DNA from: DATAES01 sp963721305
Lineage (GTDB): Bacteria; Actinomycetota; Acidimicrobiia; Acidimicrobiales; JACDCH01
NCBI GenBank assembly: GCA_963721305.1
Contig: CAVRIR010000006.1
Coordinates: 124,001 to 188,000 of the forward strand
DNA: 64,000 nucleotides
Reading direction: 5' to 3'
The position numbers and the translations under genes were made by a program. Positions 17,735 to 26,695 of the stretch are shown here, in pieces. The notes beneath the pieces are model-generated. The model searched no databases and had not been told where the DNA came from. It saw only the letters and a program-made list of their open reading frames with translations. How positions within the stretch are numbered: position 1 is the first letter of the stretch; each line of letters begins with the position of its first letter.

Positions 17735-18157
17735 ATGAGCGCCATGGACGACATCGAGGCCATCCGACGTCTGAAAGCGCGGTACTTCCGGACCATGGAC
17801 ACAAAGGACTGGGCTGCGATGCGGCACGTCTTCACCGACGACGTCGTGATCGACACCAGCGAAGCGGGCGGGAACATCGTTGCGGGCGCCGACGAGTTCC
17901 TCGTGTTCCTGCAAGAGGCCCTGGGTGGCGCGACCACGGTGCACCAAGGTCACATGCCGGAGATCGAGCTCACCTCCGACAGCACGGCGACTGGCGTCTG
18001 GGCGCTCAACGACGTCGTGATCTGGCCGAACGGGCTTCGCCTCGACGGCTACGGCCACTACCACGAGACCTATGAGAAGGCGCAGGGCGAGTGGCGGATC
18101 AAGTCATCGAAGCTCACCCGCTTGCACACCGACTTCGTCGTCCCGGAGGAGGCGTGA
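17735..18157 (+). CDS. NTF2/SnoaL-like domain protein
   Basis: A 140-residue protein opening 'MSAMDDIEAIRRLKARYFRT', then 'DTKDWAAMRHVFTDDVVID', with the C-terminal strand 'AQGEWRIKSSKLTRLHTDF'. This is the SnoaL_4 version of the NTF2-like fold. The start at 17735 has a GGGAGCAGG site. Its TGA overlaps the ATG of a truncated SDR gene by one base (TGATG at 18155-18159). The pair was therefore once a coupled operon, probably for a shared substrate such as a steroid or aromatic (inference from similar pairs). Confidence 0.87.
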   Translation: MSAMDDIEAIRRLKARYFRTMDTKDWAAMRHVFTDDVVIDTSEAGGNIVAGADEFLVFLQEALGGATTVHQGHMPEIELTSDSTATGVWALNDVVIWPNGLRLDGYGHYHETYEKAQGEWRIKSSKLTRLHTDFVVPEEA

Positions 18158-18290
18158 TGCCGGTCGCCGTGATCACTGGCAGCGCGTCGGGCCTCGGACT
18201 GGCGCTGTCGGAGCGCTGCGCTGCCCTCGGGTTCGACCTTTGCCTCCTCGACCTCGACGGAGAGCGGGCGTCGATCGAAGCCGCGAGGAT
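18157..18290 (+). pseudogene. N-terminal fragment of a short-chain dehydrogenase
   Basis: An ATG at 18157 follows GGAGGAGG and encodes 'MPVAVITGSASGLGLALSER', then 'CAALGFDLCLLDLDGERAS'. This is an SDR Rossmann start with TGxxxGxG and the first beta-alpha-beta unit. After about 43 codons the similarity stops and the frame runs into the antisense 3' end of the ABC permease. The catalytic half is absent. The end coordinate is approximate, marking the last SDR-like codon. Confidence 0.75.
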
Positions 18291-18336
18291 CGGCAGGCTG
18301 CACCGAGACGCGGCAATGGCAGTCTGGGAAAGTCGT

Positions 18337-19539
18337 TCAGGCGTCTCGCGTCATCATCCGCCATGCGCCGACGATCGACCAGCCGATGAGCCAGGCGAGG
18401 ATGACGCAGACTGCGACGGTGGTGGTTTCGGGCAGGAGCTCGGGGTTGCCTCCGGTGCTTCCGGGGCCGCCCCCACCGCCGCCGAGCACGGGGAGCCCGC
18501 CGGGCGCGAGGTGCGCCGTGGCAAGACCGACAACGGCTCGCTGAAGGTTGATGAAATGTGGGATGTTGGCCCTTGAGAAGATCGGTGTGAGGACAACTTC
18601 GAGGACGATCATGGCGATCACCGCCGGGGTGCGTTGTCCGATCAAGGACCCAAGTCCGAGGCCGACGACAAACCCGATGATGGCCTCGAGTTCGAGCCAC
18701 AGGCCGCTCTTGATCATCAGCGAAACGGGCGGGGACAGGAACTGCCGGGAGTAATCGGAATAGTTCAGATCGGCGATCTGGGCAGCTGCTTGTCGGATCT
18801 CGGCGGGGGTGGCCTGCGGCTGGGCTGGTTGATTCGGGACTGGTTTGGCGTTCGGCGGCACGTCGGACGGGTGGACGCAGGGAAAGGTGCTGATGACGTG
18901 GTCGATCGACGACCCGGGAGTGATTCTGAGATCGAAGTTGCAGATGACTTCGTTGGCATTGTCCCCCGCCCAGCGCTCGAGCCCCGCTCTTGACAGGTTG
19001 CCCGGCACGCTCACGCCGTTGAACGACAATTGTGTCGGAGCCGCGAACACGCAAACGACGCACACGATCGCGAAGCCGAGCGCGACGAGCGGCACGATGA
19101 TTCCGAGACCGGCTGGGATCCGAGCGAGGTAGATCGCCAGCCTCGAGCGCCCGGTGACCACGAGGTGCCGAAACATCCCTTCGGTCAGGTCCGCCGAGCC
19201 GGCGGTGACGCCGAGGGCAGCAGCGACGATGAACCCGAAGATGTACAGCACGCCGGCGACGAGCGCGGTGTACACCGAGTATCCGCCGGCGGGACCATAC
19301 GTGTGGGGTGCCACGGCGTGGAGCAACAGTCGAATGGCCAAGAAGATCGTCGGGATGCCAACGATCACCAGGATGAGGGTGGCCATGAGGCCGCGCCGCT
19401 TTCGCAGTTCCATGAATCTTGTGCTGACCATCGCGCCGGGCGGCATCCAGGACCCGCGATGGTCCGGTGCGAGTGCAACCGGCTCATCGAGCATGGTTGC
19501 CGCAGCAGTGGAGGTTGACGGGTCGGGCGATGTCGTCAT
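18337..19539 (-). CDS. ABC transporter permease (ABC-2-like)
   Basis: A 400-residue membrane protein. A cytoplasmic leader of about 50 residues is followed by TM segments: 'LMATLILVIVGIPTIFLAI', 'LVAGVLYIFGFIVAAALGV', 'IPAGLGIIVPLVALGFAIV', then an extracellular loop of about 110 residues with three Cys (a possible disulfide), and C-terminal TMs ('IGFVVGLGLGSLIG', 'TVAVCVILAWLIGWSIVG'). The start overlaps the ATPase stop by 4 nt (ATGA, 19536-19539), so the two make one exporter. A Gly/Pro-rich loop occurs near the C-terminus. Substrate unknown. Confidence 0.85.
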   Translation of the reverse strand: MTTSPDPSTSTAAATMLDEPVALAPDHRGSWMPPGAMVSTRFMELRKRRGLMATLILVIVGIPTIFLAIRLLLHAVAPHTYGPAGGYSVYTALVAGVLYIFGFIVAAALGVTAGSADLTEGMFRHLVVTGRSRLAIYLARIPAGLGIIVPLVALGFAIVCVVCVFAAPTQLSFNGVSVPGNLSRAGLERWAGDNANEVICNFDLRITPGSSIDHVISTFPCVHPSDVPPNAKPVPNQPAQPQATPAEIRQAAAQIADLNYSDYSRQFLSPPVSLMIKSGLWLELEAIIGFVVGLGLGSLIGQRTPAVIAMIVLEVVLTPIFSRANIPHFINLQRAVVGLATAHLAPGGLPVLGGGGGGPGSTGGNPELLPETTTVAVCVILAWLIGWSIVGAWRMMTRDA

Positions 19540-20525
19540 TGCGCTTCCCCGAGCCGGCTTGTGACCTGGAGGAACCACGATTCGAGCGATGCTTGCTGTG
19601 GGTCGAGTCGGTGGACCGCTATGTGGTTCTGTACGAGCATCTCGTTGACTGCGGCAATCACGTCGTTCCCGGTCCCTGCAGGCATCGTGACGCGCAGTCC
19701 GCCCGCGACGACCGCGACATCCCAACGCCTGTCGACACCAACGGCGTTCGACGCAACCACGGTGCGAGCTCGATCAGGATCCGAGCATCCGATCTCGAGC
19801 ACGAAAGAGGAACTGGCCAGCAATTCGGCGATCGGCCCGTGACGAACCACACGACCGCGATCGACAATCGCCACCGTGTCGCACGTCCGCTGCACCTCGT
19901 CGAGGAGGTGTGACGACAACACGACTGTGCGGCCTTCGGCGACGAGCGAGCCGATCATCTCTCGCATGTCCTGCATGCCGGCAGGATCGAGGCCGTTCAT
20001 CGGTTCGTCCAGGATGAGCAGCTCCGGATCTCCGAGCAAGCATGCGGCAACACCGAGCCGCTGGCGCATCCCCATCGAGTAGGTCGACACCCTGTCGTTG
20101 GCTCGATGCAGAATGCCCACGCGCTCGAGCGACGCCGCGATGCGCTGTCGCGCTTCGGGCTCGCGAGCTGCCGCAAGGATCTGCAGGTTCTGTCGACCGG
20201 TCAAGTGTCCATGGAACCGAGGCTCGTCGACGATCGCACCCACGCGGGCCAATGCCTTGTCACGATCACGGGGCACTGGATGTCCGAGCACGAACATGGT
20301 TCCCGCGTCCGCGTGCGTCAGCCCGAGCAGCACGCGCATGAGCGTCGTCTTCCCTGCTCCATTCGGGCCCAGATAACCGAATGCGCAGCCTCGAGGCACA
20401 AGCAACTCCACAGCGTCGACCGCGACGTTGTCTCCAAACCGCTTCGTCAGTCCGTGGGTCTCCAGGGCCCACTCGCGTGCTCCGCCGCCCGTTGCAGAAC
20501 CCTCACGAAGCATCGTCGTCGACAT
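19536..20525 (-). CDS. ABC transporter ATP-binding protein
   Basis: A 329-residue ATPase. Motifs in order are Walker A 'GPNGAGKTTLM', a Q-loop-like 'VGAIVDEPRFHGHLTGRQN', the signature 'YSMGMRQRLGVA', Walker B 'PELLILDEPMNGLD' and the H-switch 'VVLSSHLLDEVQ'. Residues about 230-329 form the C-terminal extension typical of ABC-2/bacitracin-type exporters. It is coupled to the permease by an ATGA overlap. Upstream lies a truncated histidine kinase; such exporters are often controlled by a neighbouring two-component system, of which only this fragment remains. The 206-bp gap upstream (20526-20731) shows no gene. Confidence 0.93.
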   Translation of the reverse strand: MSTTMLREGSATGGGAREWALETHGLTKRFGDNVAVDAVELLVPRGCAFGYLGPNGAGKTTLMRVLLGLTHADAGTMFVLGHPVPRDRDKALARVGAIVDEPRFHGHLTGRQNLQILAAAREPEARQRIAASLERVGILHRANDRVSTYSMGMRQRLGVAACLLGDPELLILDEPMNGLDPAGMQDMREMIGSLVAEGRTVVLSSHLLDEVQRTCDTVAIVDRGRVVRHGPIAELLASSSFVLEIGCSDPDRARTVVASNAVGVDRRWDVAVVAGGLRVTMPAGTGNDVIAAVNEMLVQNHIAVHRLDPQQASLESWFLQVTSRLGEAQ

Positions 20526-20731
20526 GCAGCGTCCTCGCTTGCTCGGTGGCCGCCTCCTCTTAGCAGACCAGGTCCCGTCACAAACATCGCCTCAACACCG
20601 CGGCCTTCGAACAGCGTGAGTTCGTGCCGCGTCGAGTACGCGCTCCTCGCAGCCCGAAAGGGGAGCCGGACGGGTGCGTCACGTGAGGTAGTAGCCGGAG
20701 GCGAACAGGGCGGTACCGGCGAACACGCCGG

Positions 20732-21346
20732 TCACGATGAGCGCACTACTGGCGTAGCCGACACTGCGACGGGCACGACCAGCCGGAAACGCGGACCCGG
20801 TCCCGGCGTGGCCAGCGTGAGCTTCGCTCCTTCGGCGTCGGCGAGACTGCGAGCGAGCGCCAGTCCGATCCCGTGGCCGGAGCCCGCTCCCCTGTCGAAC
20901 ACCCGGCTCGGGTCGCCAGTCACGCCGGGACCTTCATCGGCGACCTCGACAACCGCGCCACCCGGTGTTCGCGACGCTCGAATGGTGACCGTGCCGCGTC
21001 CGTGGTCGCGAGCGTTCGCCAGCAACACGTCGAGGATGTGGCGCACCGCGGTCGTCGCGATCAGAGCGCGTGGCAGACCAGGTTCGACGTCCACCCGCAA
21101 CGGGCGGCCACGTTCGGCCAGCTGACCATTCCAAGAACGAGCCGCCTCTTCGATGATCGGCGACAGATCAATCGGCTCGATCACCGGCCGATCCGCTCGT
21201 GCCAACTTCAGCAGTTCGCTGACTGTCGCTTCGAGCCGGTCCACCGACTCGAGCGCTTCACCGACCGTGACAGCCGGATCAGTCGCGCCGGTCGCGGCGT
21301 TCTCCAAGGTGAGCCGAAGGCCCGTGAGCGGCGTCGACCCTGCTGG
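20732..21346 (-). pseudogene. Histidine kinase, C-terminal half only
   Basis: The recognisable part begins right after the phosphoacceptor position, with 'TPLTGLRLTLENAATG', 'ESVDRLEATVSELLKLARAD' (HisKA second helix), N-box 'ILDVLLANARDHGRG', G1 'VADEGPGVTG' and G2 'GSGHGIGLALARSLADAEG'. The sensor domain, membrane segments and catalytic His are all missing. The upstream sequence in the same frame reads antisense to a membrane-protein gene on the plus strand. The protein could not autophosphorylate. The cognate response regulator is not in the window. The right boundary is placed where kinase similarity ends. Confidence 0.75.
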
Positions 21347-22058
21347 CTCCTGGCCATTGATCGCACACGCGGCAGAAGCCGCGACCATCACGTTCGCTCT
21401 CGGCGCCGCCGTACCGCTGATCGCGATCGCCACGGGCGACGTTGATCGCGACGACGCCGACCTCGTTGTGTGGGCGATCGGCGCACTGGCCGGCGCGGTA
21501 GCGAGCCTGCACTTCTTCGGCCACTACTTCTTGATGGTGGACGCGCCGATCGCGCTGCTCGCCGGCGCCGTGCTCGCCACTCGGTCGACCTCGGTGCGTG
21601 CGCTCGCAATGTCCGCGGCTGTCGCCGTGTCCGCCGCCTTCGTCATGGCCGCTGCGATCAGCAACCCCGTTCTGCTCAATCGCGACGGCGGCCTCGCCGC
21701 CGTGATCGACTCCCACAGCGCGCCCGGCGACACCATGCTGGTGTGGGGCCAAATGCCCGAGCTGTACGAAGCGGCACACCGAGCGCCCGCGACACGGTTC
21801 CTGGCGGCGGGCTTCCTGACGGGTTACAGCGCCAACCGCGTGATCGGGACGACCGGCTCTGTGGTCTCCGGCGCCTGGTCAGAGCTCGAGACCGACTTGA
21901 CGGCGCATGCGCCGGACCTCGTCGTGGATGTCACCCCCGCGGGTGCGCTCGGAGCTGACCGCTACGCACCCCTTCGCCAGCTGCTGGCGCAGTCGTACCG
22001 CCGGATTGCGCGGGTGACCGGCGCGGACATCTACCTTCGACGAGCACCCACGGGTTGA
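21346..22058 (+). pseudogene. Membrane glycosyltransferase-like gene (GT39/ArnT type), C-terminal part only
   Basis: An open plus-strand frame with TM segments ('ATITFALGAAVPLIAIA', 'WAIGALAGAVASLHFFGHYF', 'APIALLAGAVLATRS') is followed by a soluble tail: 'AVIDSHSAPGDTMLVWGQMPE', 'FLTGYSANRVIG' and 'LLAQSYRRIARVTGADIYLRR'. This tail pattern is typical of the C-terminus of GT39/PMT-like mannosyltransferases of actinobacteria. The N-terminal catalytic loops with acidic residues are missing. The left boundary coincides with the histidine-kinase breakpoint. The in-frame codons further upstream are antisense to the kinase and are not a real start. Confidence 0.6.
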
Positions 22059-22152
22059 CGCCGACGCCGTCGACTCTGCTCGCTCGTACAGACAGGATCC
22101 GATCACGAACACCAACGTCCGTACAGACGTCAAGGTTCTCGTTCCCGCGGGC

Positions 22153-23484
22153 ATGCTCGGTGCCGGGTTCACCGAGGCCTCACTACGACGCGGCATCGAC
22201 CTCGGTGCGCACGCCATCGCGATCGACGGTGGCTCCACCGACTCGGGGCCGTTCTACTTGGGCACTGCCGCGCCCAAGATGCCCGCTGAAGCGATCGCAG
22301 CCGATCTGCGGCTCATGCTGATGCACGGCGCGCGCGCCCGCATTCCGGTCATGGTCGGATCCGCGGGAACCAGCGGCACCGACGCCGGTGTGGACTGGAT
22401 CGCGGACATCGTGGAAGAGCTCTCGGTCGAACTCGGCCTTCGTCTCCGCCTCGCGCGCATCTACAGCGAACAGTCCCCCGACACCCTCTCGCGGTACCTC
22501 GAAGCGGGCCGGATCTCTCCGTTGCCCCCATCGACACAACTACAACCGGACACCTTCGATCGGTGCGCGCACATCGTGGCTCTGCTCGGTGCCGAACCCT
22601 TCTGCAAGGCTCTCCAAGGCGGCGCCGACGTGATCGTCGCTGGCCGCGCCACCGACACCGCCGCCATTGCCGCGCTGCCACTGCTGTATGGACTTCCTCC
22701 CGGTCCGGCGTGGCATGCAGCGAAGACGGCCGAATGCGGCGGACAGTGCACGACCAACCCGAGAGGTGGGGGCGTCCTGATCACCGTCGACCAAGACGGG
22801 TTCACGGTCGAACCCCTCGACCTCGACTCAGCATGCACGCCGACGTCGGTCGCCGCTCACATGCTCTACGAGAACGCTGATCCAAATCGCATGCGTGAAC
22901 CATCTGGCTCGCTCGATGTCGAGGACGCGAACTACGACGCCCTTGACGAAAGACGGGTACGCGTGTCGGGTTCGACTTTCGTCGCGGAGCCGTACACCAT
23001 GAAACTCGAGGGATCTGCCCTCGCCGGTTACCAAACACTCGCCATCGCCGGCATCAAGGACACAGAGGTCCTCGCCAACATCGACCTGTGGTCGACAACC
23101 TTGCGGGATTTCATCGTCCACAAGGCGCGGACCGTCCTCGCCGTCGGAGAAGACGACGTGCACGTCGAGATCCGGTGCTACGGGTACAACGCCGTGCTCG
23201 GCACCATCGATCCCGACACCACCGTGCCGCGAGAGGTCGGGGCGATGCTGATCGTGACCGCCCGAGACCAGCAAACGGCGACCAAAGTCGTCAAGCTCGC
23301 CAATCCGTATCTCCTGCACATGCCCCTTCCCGGCATGACGCACCTCCCCAGCTTCGCCTTCATGTCTTCACCGGCAGAGATGGAGCGCGGCCCGATCTAC
23401 GAATTCGTCCTCAATCACGTCGTGGCGATCGACCGGCCAGACGAGTTGTGTCGAACCGAAGTCTCACTCATCGGTGCACCATGA
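22153..23484 (+). CDS. AtuA-family (DUF1446) protein
   Basis: A 443-residue protein with 'GAHAIAIDGGSTDSGPFYLG', 'PVMVGSAGTSGTDAGVDWIAD', 'GGADVIVAGRATDTAAIAAL' and 'EIRCYGYNAVLGTIDP'. These match the acyclic-terpene-utilisation AtuA/DUF1446 family, which is linked to CoA-ester catabolism; the reaction is not established. The first ATG in frame is 22153, but 'KVLVPAG' just upstream (from 22129) also looks like conserved N-terminus and no start codon precedes it. The true start may be unusual or obscured by an indel. Its stop overlaps the DUF4387 start by 4 nt. Confidence 0.85.
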   Translation: MLGAGFTEASLRRGIDLGAHAIAIDGGSTDSGPFYLGTAAPKMPAEAIAADLRLMLMHGARARIPVMVGSAGTSGTDAGVDWIADIVEELSVELGLRLRLARIYSEQSPDTLSRYLEAGRISPLPPSTQLQPDTFDRCAHIVALLGAEPFCKALQGGADVIVAGRATDTAAIAALPLLYGLPPGPAWHAAKTAECGGQCTTNPRGGGVLITVDQDGFTVEPLDLDSACTPTSVAAHMLYENADPNRMREPSGSLDVEDANYDALDERRVRVSGSTFVAEPYTMKLEGSALAGYQTLAIAGIKDTEVLANIDLWSTTLRDFIVHKARTVLAVGEDDVHVEIRCYGYNAVLGTIDPDTTVPREVGAMLIVTARDQQTATKVVKLANPYLLHMPLPGMTHLPSFAFMSSPAEMERGPIYEFVLNHVVAIDRPDELCRTEVSLIGAP

Positions 23485-23807
23485 GCCCGGCCAAGACCGT
23501 CGGTGAGGTAGCCAAACTCGTACGGAGCAAGAACGCGGGACCGTTCTGGCAAACCCTGGACATCTTCATGGACAACGACGAGGACTACCAGTACGTCGCA
23601 AGCGCTCCCGGGCTCAACGAAATCGCCATCGGCCGCGCGTACGAGGTCGACCCTGACACGGTCCGCATCTTCCGCGTGCCAGCCATCCGCACGATCAAGA
23701 TCTCCTTCCCACGCCCAGTCACACAAGGCGCGGTCGATGACCGAGACATGCACGCCGGCCAGCACCATGTCCCCCTGCAGCGCCTTCACCTCGATACCCC
23801 GTACTGA
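23481..23807 (+). CDS. DUF4387-family small protein
   Basis: A 108-residue protein starting 'MSPAKTVGEVAKLVRSKNAG', then 'FWQTLDIFMDNDEDYQYVA', 'VRIFRVPAIRTIKISFPRP' and the end 'MHAGQHHVPLQRLHLDTPY'. This matches DUF4387, which is regularly encoded next to or fused to AtuA-like proteins. It is coupled to the AtuA gene (ATGA at 23481), so the two likely form one enzyme complex (inference). It converges with the ECF transporter gene 32 nt away. Confidence 0.87.
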   Translation: MSPAKTVGEVAKLVRSKNAGPFWQTLDIFMDNDEDYQYVASAPGLNEIAIGRAYEVDPDTVRIFRVPAIRTIKISFPRPVTQGAVDDRDMHAGQHHVPLQRLHLDTPY

Positions 23808-23839
23808 TCATCGACTGCCCACGCAGTCACAATCGCTCA

Positions 23840-26671
23840 CTAGAACAGCCGCGAGACGACGAACGCAGAGGCCACGGCAACCGAGATGATGACGCCGACA
23901 ACCGCGTCGCGGTGCGTGAGTCGAGGCGGCGCCTGCGGTGTGGCGGTCGCGCCCCCTCGCGCTTGGATGGCGTCAGCGAACTCGCGGGCACGTCGAGCAG
24001 CGGTGACGGAAGCTGCCGCGAGTAGATCCATCGGCTGATTGATCCGGCCGCGCCAATGATGGACAGGCTCAGTGGCGTGCGCGGCGCGCATTCGGCGGGC
24101 AGCCGCGAGCGTGCGCAGCTCGTCGAGGAGCAACGGGAGGCTGCGGAGCCCGAGTCCGATCGTGGCGGTCCACTGGTCGACAGGGAGATGCAGGCGCGCC
24201 AAGGGACGAAGAAGACGTTGCACTGCTGCGGCGAGGTCGGAGTGGGGTGTCGTCCACGACACGAGCGCCGCGGCAGCGATGATCGTCGCGCCCAGCACAG
24301 TCGCGGCGAGCCAGTGCGTTGCACCGCCGAGGCCGACGTTGAGCGATCCCACCCTCAGAGTGGGCGAGCCGCCGGCAGCGACGCTTGCGAGGAACGTCGC
24401 CGCGAGCGACAACCACAGCCATCGCGGGAGTCGAGGCGCGGCGGATCGTGGTATGCCGCCAACCACAGCTGCCGCGGTGACGATCGCGAGACCGGCAGCA
24501 AGCATCGGCCACTCCGGGTCGAGCGAAAGCGCTGCCGCCAGCACAGCGAGGGCGATGAGCTTGGTACCCGCCCAGGTTCGATGGAGCGGCCCGGCATCTG
24601 GCAACACACGAAAGAGTCGGAGTTCGGCGTGCGTCCGCGGGCGGCGGTCGGATCTCGCGTCGGACTCGACCGGGTGCACCGTTTCGGGCGGCCGAGAATC
24701 GCTGCGAACCCGTCCCTTCTCGAGCGTCACGACGTGATTGACGATCGGCTCGACGTCCTCGAGGTCGTGGGAAACGAGAACGAGCGTGGTGCCCTGCTCC
24801 TGGAGGCCACGAAGTATGCCGATCAGGTCGCGGCGTCCGTCACTGTCGAGCCCTGCGAACGGCTCATCGAGGACGAGTACCGACGGGTTCGCCGCGAGGA
24901 GACCCGCCAGCGCGACTCGTCGCTGTTGACCGCCGCTGAGCTGATCGACACTGCGCTCACCGAACGTCGTCGGGTCGAGCCCCATGTCAACGAGGGCAGC
25001 CGCCGCTTCGTCGGCGCCCACCCCGCTTGCGGCACGGACGTCGTCGAGAACGGTGTCGCGCTCGAGTTGAAGGCGAGCGTGTTGGAACGACAGCCCGACT
25101 CGATCCAAGTTGTCGACGAGCGGAGCGCCGTCGATCGTGGCGGTGCCCTCGGTGGGCGACAACAACCCTGCAAGCACCCACGCCAGGGTTGTCTTGCCAG
25201 ATCCGTTCGGTCCGTGGATCAACAAGATCTCGCCGGCGCGGATGTCGAGATCGATCGCTTGCACACCGCGGTGCTCCCATGGCGACGCCGCGTCGTACAC
25301 GTGACCGACGCCGCGAAGGCGGATCAAGAGCTCGCTCGACCCGGGTTCCGAACTGTCGATCGCCGCTCGCTGCGGTGGCGCGCAGACCGACTCCGGTGAT
25401 GGCTCGATGGCGCGGCCGTGTCGGAGATGAATGACCTGGTCGGCGAACACCGTCTCTTGCTTGCGGTGCGTGACGTGCACGACCGCGAGCCCGTCGTCGC
25501 GAAGTTGACGCAGTAATTCGACCATCTGTTCACGACCGTGCGCGTCGATCATCGCGGTTGTCTCGTCAGAGATGAGCAACGCGGGTCCTCGAGCCAGCGC
25601 TGCGGCGACTGCGAGTCGTTGCAGCTCACCGCCGGACAGAGTCCCTGTGTCGCGATCGGCGAAACCATCCAGACCGACGCGAGCGAGTTCCTTGTCGATG
25701 TCGACGCTGCGTTCTGGGGGCACGCCCCAGGCGACATCGTCGCGAACCCGCATACCCAAGACCTGCGTCTCGGGACGTTGGAACACGATCGCCGTGCCGC
25801 CGGGTTGTCCGAGTCCGACTCCACCAGGCCGTTGCACGACTCCTTCGCTGGGCGGCTCCCCTGCCAAGACCCACGCGAGGGTCGACTTTCCCGATCCGTT
25901 CGGTCCCTCCACTGTGACGAGCGTCGCCGGATCGATGTCGAGCGACACGGAATCCAGCGCGGGCTCGGGTGCGTCGGGGTACCAGTACGAGAGATCCCTC
26001 ACGCGGACCGGTACCGGCTCGGCAGGTTGGCCATCCGGCGTCAGAGGCGAGGCTTCGGACGCGATCGTCGGAAGGCGCGCCAACGTCGAGCGGGTCAGCA
26101 AGTGTGCCGCGAACAACGCTGCCTCCAAGACGATGAGCAACCCCGCGGCGACAGCGATCCACCAGTGCTCGACGAGCCATCCGACGATGCCGTCACCGGT
26201 TGACGCCGCCCCTCCGAGGCCGATGCGGTCGAGGACGTTGCTGGTGCCGCGCCAACTGTTCTGGAACTGGACCAACAGCAGGCTGCGCGTCGACGCGAAC
26301 AACGTCAGCACGGCAAGAGCGGCGGCGGCGAGAATCGGCCACACCGTCACCGCGGCGAACACCAACGTCCGGGCGCGGGACCACCGGTGACGTTCGGCCA
26401 GCCCGATCACTCCGCCCAGAACCGCGCATCCCGCACTGTTCGCGGCCAGGCCGACCCCGCCGATCAGCATGCTGACGACCGCGGCACACACGCCCCCCGC
26501 GACCACGGTCGAGAGGCGATGTCGCACGCCGAGCGCAGCCATGGGTGCAACCGCGGAGGCCGTCACCAACCCACCGAGCGGCAAGAGCCAACCGAGTAGA
26601 CACAGCCCGACCGTGAGGTCCGCGAACACGGCAGCCTCGGCCAACTCGAGTGGTTGCACGCGTCTGACCAT
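23840..26671 (-). CDS. All-in-one ECF transporter: S-like membrane domain, two ATPases, EcfT
   Basis: A 943-residue polypeptide with a complete energy-coupling-factor layout. Residues 1-200 are about six TM segments (DUF2232/S-component-like). Residues 222-425 are ATPase 1: Walker A GPNGSGKS at 256-263, LSGGE 345-349, 'ALLISDET' 364-371. Residues 448-655 are ATPase 2: Walker A 487-494, LSGGQ 578-582, 'VLVLDEP' 598-604. Residues 695-943 are an EcfT/CbiQ-type T domain with coupling motifs 'AAARRMRAA' (857-865) and 'AIQARGG' (901-907). ECF systems import vitamins or Ni/Co; the substrate here is unknown. It begins 24 nt after corA, suggesting one operon. ATPase 1 has ISDET in place of the usual LDEP. 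Confidence 0.88.
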   Translation of the reverse strand: MVRRVQPLELAEAAVFADLTVGLCLLGWLLPLGGLVTASAVAPMAALGVRHRLSTVVAGGVCAAVVSMLIGGVGLAANSAGCAVLGGVIGLAERHRWSRARTLVFAAVTVWPILAAAALAVLTLFASTRSLLLVQFQNSWRGTSNVLDRIGLGGAASTGDGIVGWLVEHWWIAVAAGLLIVLEAALFAAHLLTRSTLARLPTIASEASPLTPDGQPAEPVPVRVRDLSYWYPDAPEPALDSVSLDIDPATLVTVEGPNGSGKSTLAWVLAGEPPSEGVVQRPGGVGLGQPGGTAIVFQRPETQVLGMRVRDDVAWGVPPERSVDIDKELARVGLDGFADRDTGTLSGGELQRLAVAAALARGPALLISDETTAMIDAHGREQMVELLRQLRDDGLAVVHVTHRKQETVFADQVIHLRHGRAIEPSPESVCAPPQRAAIDSSEPGSSELLIRLRGVGHVYDAASPWEHRGVQAIDLDIRAGEILLIHGPNGSGKTTLAWVLAGLLSPTEGTATIDGAPLVDNLDRVGLSFQHARLQLERDTVLDDVRAASGVGADEAAAALVDMGLDPTTFGERSVDQLSGGQQRRVALAGLLAANPSVLVLDEPFAGLDSDGRRDLIGILRGLQEQGTTLVLVSHDLEDVEPIVNHVVTLEKGRVRSDSRPPETVHPVESDARSDRRPRTHAELRLFRVLPDAGPLHRTWAGTKLIALAVLAAALSLDPEWPMLAAGLAIVTAAAVVGGIPRSAAPRLPRWLWLSLAATFLASVAAGGSPTLRVGSLNVGLGGATHWLAATVLGATIIAAAALVSWTTPHSDLAAAVQRLLRPLARLHLPVDQWTATIGLGLRSLPLLLDELRTLAAARRMRAAHATEPVHHWRGRINQPMDLLAAASVTAARRAREFADAIQARGGATATPQAPPRLTHRDAVVGVIISVAVASAFVVSRLF

Positions 26672-26695
26672 CAGAAGCTCATCCGGAGTGTCGGG

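Noticed and set aside
24056..25399. 447-codon plus-strand frame opposite the ECF transporter
   Set aside because: The minus strand encodes two full ABC ATPase motif sets here; the plus frame has none.
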